From Peronospora farinosa (lineage: Eukaryota > Oomycota > Peronosporomycetes > Peronosporales > Peronosporaceae): 64,000 nt of DNA. The position numbers were made by a program, and so were the translations under genes. The stretch is taken from contig CANTFK010000616.1 in the NCBI GenBank assembly GCA_947646735.1, positions 40,671-104,670 of the forward strand, given 5' to 3'. The first letter of the stretch is position 1. Every line of letters begins with the position of its first letter. Under the pieces are notes generated by a model, which saw nothing but the letters and a program-made list of their open reading frames with translations, did no database searches and was not told where the DNA came from. Shown piece after piece: positions 46,305 through 56,318 of the stretch.

Positions 46305-47822
46305 ATGTTAAGCATGCTGCTACGGCGGTCGGTCCTCTCTGTGCGTTCTCCACACGTCCTTGCACGGCACTTGAGTGCTTCCACCTCCTTCGATTCCCCT
46401 CTACGTCGTGTATGCGTTGTTGGCTCTGGTCCTGCAGGTTTCTATGCCACTAAATATCTGCTAAAGGAGTATGCCGGTGCACAGGTCGACATGCTCGAGG
46501 CTTTACCTACGCCGTTCGGCCTCGTCCGCTCTGGCGTTGCACCCGATCACCCGGAGGTAAAGAGCGTTATAAACGATTTTCACAAGGTTGCGGCCGATAC
46601 GCGCTTTCGATTCCTAGGAAACGTGCGTGTGGGTGAGGACGTGACTCTCGCCGAGGTACAACAGCATTATCACGCCGTCGTATTGGCTTACGGCGCAGCG
46701 GGAGATCATAAACTGGGTGTTCCAGGTGAAAGTTTGAAGGGTGTCATGTCGGCTCGTACGTTAGTGAACTGGTACAATGGTCATCCGGACTTTTGTGACC
46801 TGGAGCTGGACTTGAAGCAGATTGAGACGGCGGTTATTATCGGGCAAGGGAATGTGGCTGTGGATTGCGCTCGGATTCTTACCAAGAACGTGGATCAACT
46901 GGCTATGACCGACATTGCTGCTCATGCGATGGATGTGCTGCGAAACAGTAGTATCAAGAAGGTATTTCTTGTGGGACGACGAGGGAGTGCACAAGCGGCG
47001 TTCACGATGAAGGAGATTCGAGAGTTGACCAAGCTGGATGACGTGGCATGCATTATTGACCCTGTTGATCTAAAATGCAGTATGACGTCTGCTTCCAAGC
47101 AGGAAATCAAGGAGCAACGCGCTCGTAAACGTATGAACGATTTGCTAAGTAAAGCTGCCGATCAGTTTGAACAAGCTGGAGATGCCAAGCGCGTTGTGCA
47201 AATCAAGTTTTTGAGATTGCCGACGAAGATCGTTGCCGATAAGAATGACCCAGCGCGTGTGGGGTCAATTTGTCTGGAAAAGATGAAGCTGGAAGGGGAG
47301 CCAAACCGGCAGCGTGCTGTGGGAACTGGAGAGTTTGAAGACATTCCATGTAACCTTGTGCTGCGTAGTATTGGCTACAAAGCACAGCCCCTCGAGGCGG
47401 ATATGCCATTTGACAAGTGTCGCCACGTAGTTTCCAACGAGCAAGGTCGTGTTGTCACTACTTTGGGCGGTGGTGAGAAAAAGACTGCAGTAGGCTTGTA
47501 CTGCACCGGGTGGGTAAAGCGTGGTCCATCTGGCATTATAGGCACCAATATTATTGACGCACGAGAGACGGTAGGGTGCATTCTGGAGGATTTTGCAACG
47601 GGAAGTTTTCTTCATAGCGAAGATAGCGCCGATGGCAAGTTGGGTGGATTGGAAGCCGTGGAAAAGCTGATCAAAAAACGTAACCCTGACAAGCAGCTCG
47701 TCAGATGGGCTGACTACGAGCGTCTCGATGCCGAGGAGAAATACCGCGGTGAAATGGTCGGGAAATCACGTGAGAAGGTGACATCCGTGACAGAGATGCT
47801 CAAAATCGCGAAAAGTATCTAG
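46305..47822 (+). CDS. Adrenodoxin (ferredoxin) reductase, mitochondrial
   Basis: FAD enzyme passing electrons from NADPH to mitochondrial ferredoxin, needed for Fe-S cluster and haem A synthesis. Single exon, 505 aa, family length about 490. The N-terminus (LLRRSVLSVRSPHVLARHLS) is Arg/Ser/Leu-rich with no acids, a mitochondrial presequence. FAD motif VCVVGSGPAGFYATKYLL starts near residue 36; FGLVRSGVAPDHPEVK and the NADP motif VIIGQGNVAVDCARIL follow; the C-terminal GWVKRGPSGIIGTN is the FAD-contact signature. ATG 46305 precedes a second ATG at 46314; either could serve. Confidence 0.96.
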   Translation: MLSMLLRRSVLSVRSPHVLARHLSASTSFDSPLRRVCVVGSGPAGFYATKYLLKEYAGAQVDMLEALPTPFGLVRSGVAPDHPEVKSVINDFHKVAADTRFRFLGNVRVGEDVTLAEVQQHYHAVVLAYGAAGDHKLGVPGESLKGVMSARTLVNWYNGHPDFCDLELDLKQIETAVIIGQGNVAVDCARILTKNVDQLAMTDIAAHAMDVLRNSSIKKVFLVGRRGSAQAAFTMKEIRELTKLDDVACIIDPVDLKCSMTSASKQEIKEQRARKRMNDLLSKAADQFEQAGDAKRVVQIKFLRLPTKIVADKNDPARVGSICLEKMKLEGEPNRQRAVGTGEFEDIPCNLVLRSIGYKAQPLEADMPFDKCRHVVSNEQGRVVTTLGGGEKKTAVGLYCTGWVKRGPSGIIGTNIIDARETVGCILEDFATGSFLHSEDSADGKLGGLEAVEKLIKKRNPDKQLVRWADYERLDAEEKYRGEMVGKSREKVTSVTEMLKIAKSI

Positions 47823-49033
47823 CAGGAACAAGGCATCTTCATTTACATGCTTGACTTGGGGTGAATCCTTGTCTGCCGCTAAAACAACGTACTTTTTGCG
47901 AGGCTGCCCACATCAAATAGAACTATACGCAAGGTCAACAATGCGTAACCAACCTTCCTGATTCAACAGCAAACCAATTTTGGTTCGAGTATGTGAAGAA
48001 TTTAGGCGATGTAGCCCGCCGTCAAGTATCGAGACACAACGTGTAGTCCGTTAGTGTTGACACAACAAAAAGCTGCAGGTTGCTATAAAACTTGAGATGT
48101 AGTTCCCAAGATTTACATTTGATCCGTGTCCTGGCCTTTTCATTTGCATTGGAAGCTGAAGCCAACAACAACGATGGAAAAAGCCGAGCAGCTCCTGGAA
48201 TCGCGATCTCAGTGTTCCGGGAGTTGCTCGGCTTTTTCCATTAAAGTAGGAGACACTGACCATTACTAGCAGATCTGAGCCACACGATGTGTGTGCAAGC
48301 TTCACAGGTAGCCCAATCGAATCAATGTGGCCAAATTGTGTTCTGAGGTATACCATTGCGTTGCTCCAAATGTTTCTGGAAGGCGTACGTATACCGGAGT
48401 GCTCGTGATAATGCTGTCGATACCTTTTGCACTTCTTTTATCACGTTGCTGAAATGCTCACGATGATGTCAGCGTAAGGCCTGCCAGGTGAAGCCAACTG
48501 TAAGCTGCGTTGTCTTCCGTGGATAATATCTCGCTACTGTGAGTTTGTTATGCTACGTTGCATGATCAACAAAAGCAGGGAGGCAGCTAGCGAAGCGTCG
48601 ACAGCAAAGACCCGCATTCACCCCACAAGACATTCTCTAGCAGCATCAACTCATACGACATCCCCAGGATGTAGCCACAGATATAGAGACATAAGAGGAA
48701 GAAGATCAGTGAGAATGGCTGACATCTCGACAAAATGCGCCAGCAGCCCCAGTTTTTCAAGACGGAAAACATGAAGACGCTAGAAAAGTGCGTTCTTTTG
48801 CAGCTTTACACCCCTATTTGATATGTCATTTTGCTGTACATTCTGCGCTTACTCAGGCATTGCGTGCACTCATAGCAGCGTACACGGAAGATGTGAATGA
48901 GGTCACATGAAGGAGCGGAACATCGGAATTGTGCACCTCGTCGAACGACGCCTTTTACTCGGATAAGTATTCATTGCTAGAATATTTAGTAAATATTTTT
49001 TCTGATCCCATTTTGCAATAACAGACATCATTC
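47823..49033. other. Intergenic region with one long hairpin
   Basis: 1211 bases between adrenodoxin reductase and Asterix, both on the plus strand. I found no coding exon. The one strong structure is an inverted repeat at 48174-48241, listed separately. Confidence 0.55.
48174..48241 (+). repeat. Long inverted repeat: 27-bp stem, 14-base loop
   Basis: Left arm 48174-48200 (starts ATGGAAAAAGCCGAGCA) pairs with right arm 48215-48241 (ends TGCTCGGCTTTTTCCAT). 25 of 27 positions are Watson-Crick. The other two are G:U pairs in a plus-strand transcript and would be A:C mismatches in a minus-strand one. It lies in no recognised gene. Confidence 0.9.
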
Positions 49034-49467
49034 ATGTCGTCCAAGACTCTTCAGGGAGATCCGCGTCGTCCCGGGAACTTGTACCCGTTTGTACGAGAGC
49101 CGGTGAATTCTGACGATGCTCCGGGAGACTGGTATGCTTTCTTCTCGCTCGCACTGGGCTTCCTCGCTTTTATCATGAAGGTCCGATATTTACTATTATT
49201 TGTCAATTTCTTCGAGTCCAAGTGACAATAACAATTGAATATATGTATATGTATATGTACACTTAGTGGAAGGAAATGGCATGGGGCTCGCTACTGTTGT
49301 GCATGGGTTCGTTCATCAATATGAAGTCGCAGGACATGAACACAACACAGATTGCCATGTCTTTCTTTTTCTCCACAAGTGCTCTCGTGTCCGCCTACGT
49401 GGGTGCCATGCGTCCTGGAATGCCCATGCCGCCATCGGCTCAGACAGCCGAAGCCCCTGCTTTGTAG
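49034..49467 (+). CDS. Asterix, PAT complex subunit (WDR83OS family)
   Basis: Small ER membrane protein which, with CCDC47, forms the PAT complex that chaperones transmembrane helices at the translocon. Two exons, 49034-49180 and 49267-49467, join in frame to 115 aa; animal Asterix is 106. The family signature DPRRPGNLYPF opens the protein, followed by DDAPGDWYAFFSLALGFLAF, WKEMAWGSLLLCMGSFINM and QIAMSFFFSTSALVSAYVG, giving three hydrophobic helices, and a proline-rich end (MRPGMPMPPS). Order and spacing match the family well. Confidence 0.9.
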
Positions 49468-50167
49468 ACAAAAGCTACATACATATAGGCAGCAAAGTAG
49501 GCTTGGGCGATACGTGAGTGAGGCATTTGCTGCATGAATGGAAGACCACCAATCTGTTTTGGTGTAGTAAGACGTTCTTGTGGCAGCCCTTGTTACAGTC
49601 GCTCTAAGAGAATCAGTGAAGCAGTTTTCCGCAAGAATCTCTGTGCAATCGTGGCCACATGCTTCTAGCGAAGATGCGATACGACCTTTTGTGAACATCA
49701 GTTCCAAGTTATACAAAATTCGGCGACCACGAATTGCATCGTGCATACCGAGGGCATCATCGGCGAGCTGTAACATACAGCACGAGCGCTAGGTTCTTTT
49801 ACCAAGCATTCTTGCATCGGGTCTATCGCGCAAAGCAGTAGTGTTGCATTACTTGCACACAGTGTCATCACGATGCAAAAAGTTTTGCACAGTCACCAAA
49901 GCGGCGGCATGTCGATATTTGCGCACAGAGGCACACCCCAACACTAGTGGAGAGGTATTTGCGACATTGTGTCGATTGGGTCTGCACTATAAGTCATCAG
50001 CATTGGCGATAGTAGTACAGGATAGAGGTAACGTCACTACAACCTGGTATCGGGAAAAGCACGGCACGAGACAGCACGTATACACAGCTCCCATGTTGTA
50101 GTAAACATAAAGCGCATCTCAGGAACTATAACATTTTTTTGTTGTACAATTAGTTGGTGAATTGGAC
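49468..50167. other. Intergenic, no gene seen
   Basis: 700 bases between Asterix and the 3' end of SSADH (convergent). No supported exon, repeat or RNA gene. Confidence 0.5.
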
Positions 50168-51697
50168 TTATAGCTCCAGCCCACCCAAACAGACCATCTT
50201 CGTTTCTTGGTATTCCTCCAGGCCCATGAACGAACCTTCACGTCCCAGTCCGGACTGCTTGACACCACCGAACGGAGATTGCGCGTTTGAAATCATGCCT
50301 GTATTTACACCAATCATGCCGCATTCCAACGCAGCGGCAACACGCCATGTACGAGACTGATTCTGCGAGAAAAAGTATCCGGCAAGACCAGCGTCTGTTC
50401 CGTTAGCCATTTCGATCACCTCTTCTTCAGTCGAGAACTTGAACAACGGCACAACAGGTCCAAAGACCTCCTCGCTCCAGACGCGCATCGTATTGTTCAC
50501 GTCAGCCAGTACAGTGGCCTCGTAAAAGTTGCGCCCGATGTCACTGCTCTTGCCACCAACGAGAGCCGTCGCACCTTTCGTGATAGCATCCTCCACTAGC
50601 TCCGACGTCTTAAGAAAGGCGTTATGTCCAATCAGTGGACCAAGCTTCACGCCTTCCTCGCGAGGCGGACCCATCTTGAGCTTCTTTATACGCTCCACCA
50701 GCTTGGCTGCGAACTCGTCGTAGATACTCGCGTGAATAAAGATGCGGTTGCTGCACACGCATGTCTGGCCCGTGTTGCGGAACTTGGAGGCAATCAAGCC
50801 ATCCATGGCATTGTCAAGGTTAGCATCTTCAAACACAATAAACGGAGCGTTACCACCGAGTTCCAAGGACAGACGCTTCACTGTGTCCGCTGACTGCTCC
50901 ATCAGCAGCTTGCCAATGCGGGTAGAGCCCGTAAATGAAATCTTGCGAACGTCATGGCTACTCGTCAGAGCTTCACCAACCTCTGCTGCCTTGTCCTTAT
51001 GGGACGGTACTATATTGATAACACCCGGTGGGATTCCGACGTCCGCCGCTAGTTTGGCCAAAGCCAAGGCCGACAGCGGCGTCTCAGCAGCAGGTTTTAC
51101 CACTGCAGTACATCCAGCAGCCAGACACGGACCGAGTTTCCGGGTGATCATTGCAAGGGGAAAGTTCCACGGCGTTACAATCCCACAGACACCCACAGGT
51201 TCTTTTATGGCAAAGATCTTGTGGTCGGGCGATGATGGGGACGACACAAAGCCGTTTGAGTGCATGATCTCGTGTGCATAAAAGTCAATAAAGCTAGCGG
51301 CGTAGGCCACTTCACCCTTGGCTTCAAGCAATGGCTTCCCACTCTCTACAGAGGCGATGATGGCCAGATCGTCCGTATTGTTTACGATGGCCGCATGCCA
51401 TTTCTTGAGCAATACCGAGCGAGCTGCAGGTGTCATCTTGCGCCACTTTTTCTGTGCCTTTAATGCCGCTGCAATGGCGTCGTTGGTCTCGACGCGTCCC
51501 ATGTTGGCAACGTGTGCGATCTCCTTGTCAGTAGATGGGTCGATCACAGCAAAATGATTGTTTGAATGCGCTTCGATCCACTTGCCGTTAATAAAGCCAG
51601 CAGACTGGATCAACTCCTTGTTGTAAAGAGTTTCGTTGTGGAACAAGCGGTGTGAGATTGACGGCAGCAGCGAGCGGCGAATCTTTGTCGATATCAT
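50168..51697 (-). CDS. Succinate-semialdehyde dehydrogenase
   Basis: Oxidises succinate semialdehyde to succinate, the last step of the GABA shunt. Single exon, 509 aa from ATG 51697 (an in-frame non-ATG extension exists upstream). The first residues (STKIRRSLLPSISHRLFHN) look like a mitochondrial presequence. The aldehyde dehydrogenase core has NFPLAMITRKLGPCLAAGCT, FTGSTRIGKLLM (cofactor loop), LELGGNAPFIVFEDANLD with the catalytic Glu, and NTGQTCVCSNR with the catalytic Cys. EEVFGPVVPLF and the end GREGSFMGLEEYQETKMVCL are as in GabD. Either NAD or NADP may be the cofactor; sequence alone does not settle it. Confidence 0.95.
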   Translation of the reverse strand: MISTKIRRSLLPSISHRLFHNETLYNKELIQSAGFINGKWIEAHSNNHFAVIDPSTDKEIAHVANMGRVETNDAIAAALKAQKKWRKMTPAARSVLLKKWHAAIVNNTDDLAIIASVESGKPLLEAKGEVAYAASFIDFYAHEIMHSNGFVSSPSSPDHKIFAIKEPVGVCGIVTPWNFPLAMITRKLGPCLAAGCTAVVKPAAETPLSALALAKLAADVGIPPGVINIVPSHKDKAAEVGEALTSSHDVRKISFTGSTRIGKLLMEQSADTVKRLSLELGGNAPFIVFEDANLDNAMDGLIASKFRNTGQTCVCSNRIFIHASIYDEFAAKLVERIKKLKMGPPREEGVKLGPLIGHNAFLKTSELVEDAITKGATALVGGKSSDIGRNFYEATVLADVNNTMRVWSEEVFGPVVPLFKFSTEEEVIEMANGTDAGLAGYFFSQNQSRTWRVAAALECGMIGVNTGMISNAQSPFGGVKQSGLGREGSFMGLEEYQETKMVCLGGLEL

Positions 51698-51898
51698 GAC
51701 GGGTGTGGTAAAAGATCCTCTTCTTTCCCAATGACTTGAGCTTGACAAGGCAAATTTAGAAATGAATAGATATGGGGACTTTTAACTCAAAGTTTGTATT
51801 GAAGTACGCTCGCAGAAGCATTAGAAATGGTACTCAAACTTCAACATATATTTTTTGTGCAGAACACATTATCATGTCCTCCACACCAAAATTGTAAA

Positions 51899-54069
51899 AT
51901 GGCATCTCCATTAACGCCGCGGCTCCTGGTGCTCTATGGTAGCGAGACTGGCACTGCTCAAGATGTGGCTGAGTTTGTCCAGCAACTTGCATTCAATCGA
52001 CATCTACTGGATACTCAGATCTTCTCCATGGACGCGTTTCCAGTGTCGCAGTTGCTGCCTCAGTGCTCCACTGTCATCTTTATCGTCTCAACGACTGGCG
52101 ATGGCGAGGCACCTGAGAATATGCGCAACAGCTGGCGCTGTCTATTGCAAAAGAAATTAGGGACTCAGTGGCTGGTTGGTGTCCGGTTTGCAGTCTTTGG
52201 ATTGGGCGATTCCAGCTACGCCAAGTATAACGCAGTGGCCAGACGTCTTCAGGGTCGACTGCTGCAGTTAGGAGCCTCGGAGCTCATTGAACGTGGACTA
52301 GGAGATGATCAACATGCTTATGGATACTTTGGAGCCCTGAACCCATGGCTGGAAAAGCTTTGGGCGGCTGTTTTACAGCTGTATCCACTACCGGAAGGAC
52401 AGATAGTCGATGATTCCCCAAAACCAATCGAGCCTCGTTACTCTGTCACGATACATGGCACTAGAGAGACGGAGGTGGACGTTGCAAAAGGTTTGACGCC
52501 AAGAACAGATGAGTCGAGCTTTTATGCACCACCACGTACGTCGGTCGGACGTGAGAAGGGCATTTACTGGGCTCGTGTCGTTGAAAACAAACGCATTACA
52601 GCAGAGGACTGGGAGCAGGATGTGAGGCACTTGGAGTTTGATATTGACAGCAGCTCCTGTGTAGGCGACCCTGCTGAAGTTCCATTTAGAGCTGGAGACA
52701 TTGCTGTAGTGTATCCTGAAAATGTGACGGGTGTGGACGACATGCTCAAGTATGTAAAGTTAGATGGAGACACTGTCATTTCAATCAGCGCAGGCGATGG
52801 CTCGAAGCAGCTCGATCTGCCTTCCCCAATTACTCTTTATGATTTGTTTACAAAGTTTTTGGCAATCCTGGAAACGCCGCGGCGAAGCTTTTTCGAGAAA
52901 TTGTCATTATTTGCAACGAAGGAAGAGGAGGTGAGGTTCGATAATTGTTGCAGACCTCTCAGTGTGCTTCAAACCCTGACTTCTTGCTCGTGTTTATCTT
53001 CGTTACAAAGAAAGAGAAGCTCGAGGAGTTGGCGTCCGCTGAAGGTGTAGATCTTCTCTACGACTACTGCATCCGCGAAAAGAAGACGTACGTAGAGGTG
53101 CTGACGGACTTCCCCAGCGTGAAAGTGCCGTTGACAATCCTGCTGCAACTGGTTCCTCGTCAACAGCCTCGATCGTACTCTATCTCATCGTCTGCTTTAC
53201 TCCATCCGGGACGTGTAAGTTACCTTCCTGCTTGTTTGTGAGCATTTTGTCATTCATCACGGTATGCTTATTCAAAACCAACCTTCTTGTTTCACAATTG
53301 GATAGGTGCATTTGACCGTAGCCATTGTCAACTTCTTGACTCCGTACAAGCGCCGTCGAAACGGTATTTGTTCGGCATTCTTTCAGTCGTTGGACCCTTC
53401 GAAAGAGCAAAAGCGCGTACCAATGTGGATTAAGCATGGCCTCTTTGAGCCGCCTGGACTAGAGCGAGACATGTTGCTCATCGGCCCGGGAACTGGACTA
53501 GCCAGCATGCGGGCAATGGTGCAGGAGCGACAATTTCTTCGCAAGCAAGGAGGTGACAACAGCTCTGGGGCCATCTACCTCTACTTCGGATGTCGCCACA
53601 AAAACAAGGTATGAAAGTCGTTAATTTCTGCCCAAAAATCTCCTGTTTTCACTAACATTTTTCCATCTTTTTGTCCAGGACTTCCTGTATGGAGACGAGC
53701 TGCGTGGCCTCATGACGTCGGGCGACATCACCGAGTTACATACTGCGTTCTCACGTGACCAGGTACATTTTGTAGAATCTTTTGCTGCCACGTTTTGCTT
53801 TATCTGACGGTGGTATACCATTTGTGCAGGACCATAAAATTTATGTGCAGACGCTTCTGGCAGAGAACAAGGAGAGTGTCTTCAACTTTATCGTGAACGG
53901 TGAGGGATGCATCTACATCGCCGGCTCGGCCAAACGAATGCCGAACGATGTCTACGAGGTGCTCCGAGACATTTTACGCTCGGTCGGAAAAATGCCACTA
54001 CCAACTGCGGAGAAGATAATGAAGACATTGGCTCGAAAAAAACGATACGTGGTAGAATCGTGGTCGTAG
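51899..54069 (+). CDS. NADPH-dependent diflavin oxidoreductase (NDOR1/Tah18)
   Basis: Passes electrons from NADPH through FAD and FMN to the CIAPIN1/Dre2 Fe-S protein in cytosolic iron-sulfur assembly. Five exons join in frame: 51899-52930, 53011-53214, 53306-53608, 53679-53762 and 53830-54069 (620 aa; family about 600). The flavodoxin domain shows VLYGSETGTAQDVAE, STTGDGEAPENM and FGLGDSSYAKYNAVAR. The FAD domain has RQQPRSYSISSSAL. The NADPH part shows LIGPGTGLASMRAMVQER, YLYFGCRHKNKDFLYGDEL and YIAGSAKRMPNDVYE; the protein ends KKRYVVESWS. Divergent from SSADH, 201 bases apart. Confidence 0.96.
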
Positions 54070-54131
54070 TGAGGATGTTTATCCACCCACTACTTTGGTA
54101 CAAGTAGAACAAACTGCCGGTAGGATGTAGA

Positions 54132-55590
54132 ATGCTGGACAATAGAAGACGATTTGATTTGCTACAAAGGTTTACAATTGCCATGGAGGACGTAGAGCAG
54201 GCAGAGCATGTGCGCTCCTTCGTGAAGCTCGCAAACCTCACACAGACGTCCCAGTTGCACGAATGGAACCTCGAGTCCCTTCATAGAGCACTGCAATGGG
54301 CATATGCAGCTGAAGATGCAGTGAGTGGTAGTGACTACTCGCAGCAGGACGTTGAGATGCGCATCCGTCAGTGGTTCCCAGTCGCCACTTTGCCTACACT
54401 ATCGGTAGGCGAAGCATTGACGGCAAACGCACTTCGCCACGCACGAATCCATTTGTTGCGATCAACTCTACAGAGTCCGTTCCTACCTTCACATCCAACA
54501 CCGTCGGAATTGCTAATTGCAGTACTCGAAGAGCTGCGAAGAACACGTGAGGAGGACTCGTTTTCCAATGCTTTCATTGAAGACCATTCGCTTACTAGGT
54601 AAAAAAGAAGGTGGTCCGACTGATGATGGAAGCTTTAGGAGATTTGATTAATGTTCTCTGCTAGTGCATTGCTGATTGAAAAAGTAGTTGGCGCTCCTCG
54701 TACGGAACCCATGTTGGCGATAGCTCATCGAATGAGCGACAATTGCAAGCGCGTTTGAGTACAAGGTATTGATGGTGTATATGAACCACAAGGACACAAT
54801 GGAATTTATGATGCGAGAAGGAATCTAACGTCTTGAATGGGTGATCCTCGTATTGCTGTATTTAGTACTCTCCGGATGGGTCGACGTGCTTCCACTGAAA
54901 AGTTATGCACTCTCGCCTCGAACGCTTCAATTGAGGGCCATGGCGAAAGTCTTGCAGCGAAATGTAGTGGATGCCCGTGCTGCAGTAAAGCCTGAAACGT
55001 ACCAGGTCTTTCTAAATGATCTGCGAGGTTGTTTTGAAGCACCTGAAAGTAAAGATGTACGGGTAAGAGGTTGTTGTGTATGTTGCTTCACACTTATGAT
55101 GGAGTGAATATGACAAATACTGTCAATTGCAGGAAGTCGTATTGTTGATGCTTGTCATGTGCGAATGGCCTCAAGAGGAGCCTCCACAGCTTCGAGGAAT
55201 GAACGATGATCTCATGAAAATTGTGCGTGAGTGGGTATCGTGCAACCCCATTCGATTCTGGACATTCCAGCCATGGCTAGCGGCTCTCTTAGTCAGTCAA
55301 TCGGAAAGTCTCGCAAGCACGTACATATCCCATCTTTTCGAGATAGGACTTTTACGACCATGTACGATTGCAATCTCCGGAAGGTCTGGGATGTATTTGT
55401 AAATCATGGATTCTAGCTGACGTGACGTTCTGTATCAGGGGAACGCGAGTTTGCAGAGCGTGTCGCGACGATAGTTTTACATGCTGGAAACGTCGAACAC
55501 GTACTGAAAGCAGCCCTATCGAAACTAGATCCACATATGCAGCATGTTTACTTTAACGTAAACGTTGGACTCACGGGTTCGCTGCACTAG
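54132..55590 (+). CDS. Possible FANCF-like Fanconi core-complex protein
   Basis: Five exons join in frame: 54132-54598, 54665-54699, 54866-55062, 55133-55361 and 55439-55590, giving 359 aa (human FANCF is 374). Visible: ESLHRALQWAYAAED near the N-terminus, which recalls the FANCF segment around RALQWA; SVGEALTANALRHARIHLLR; helical repeats VFLNDLRGCFEAPESKDV and WLAALLVSQSESLASTYISH; and a last helix EHVLKAALSKLDPHMQHVYF. FANCF is the adaptor of the Fanconi anaemia ubiquitin ligase that repairs DNA crosslinks. The protein is all-helical and the match is from memory of general pattern and length, so this is tentative. Intron 2 (166 bases) contains open sequence that could be missed coding sequence; an alternative model ends in stops. 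Confidence 0.45.
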
Positions 55591-56318
55591 CAATGCGTAT
55601 TGCGTGCACCGCGACGCAGCACATCCACGACTTCATGATGGCTACTACGCAGTGATAGATTGCTGCAGCAAGGTAAAACGCTTTGGAAGACCCAGAGTGA
55701 AGCTTTCGCAGATGTACAATATCGCTCGACAGCGTACAGATGCAGAAATCGCTTGCTCTTGGTTGAAGTACAAAAAGTCCCACGCAGAGTCGACTAGCAT
55801 CTTGTTGAGCATCACAAACCAGTCGCGATGCAGACCACACCATTTCGTCCATATAGTTAATGCTTAGCACAGAATAGAGGTTTGTTGGAAGGATATGGCG
55901 AGAGACTCCATCGAGTTTTTTTAGAATATGTTGTGCATGAAGCCATCGCATTCCAGAGACATTCCCGTCAGTGTAATTGGCATAAGCGGTCGTCGTTGCT
56001 GGTCAACGCACTAAAGCACTCAAAGGTACACATGACGATCCAATTGAGAATGGAGCAAGCGATGACGGTATTCATTTGATATCTCCCATACACGCTTTGG
56101 TGCAGTGTCCCAAAATGCTTGGTGTTGCGCCCCCACGATCTCTTCAAAGCCACGAAGCAAGAGCATACATTCCAGCAGTAGAAGAAAACAATTGCAGGGA
56201 AGACGCATTACCACATAGTAAGCTCGCTCATTATAGATTCGAGATCCCCTTCATGAATTTGTAAATAGACGACCACATTTTATTCAAACGAAAAACGCTC
56301 AATGACGCCGATCGGAGG
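55591..56318. other. Intergenic between convergent genes, no gene seen
   Basis: 728 bases between the FANCF-like gene and HECT ligase. Several short frames are open, but none joins with sensible splice sites to a recognisable protein. Confidence 0.45.

Noticed and set aside
55565..55867. 100-codon plus-strand ORF (DSRVRCTSNAYCV...) as a gene
   Set aside because: Low protein-like character, no splice context; it overlaps the end of the FANCF-like model in another frame.
54600..56265. FANCF-like region as a pseudogene with frameshifts
   Set aside because: Stops near 54755 and 54830 are removed by an intron with GTACGG donor and TTTAG acceptor, and a further GTACGA/TATCAG intron restores frame. 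Decay is not required, though not excluded after 55590.
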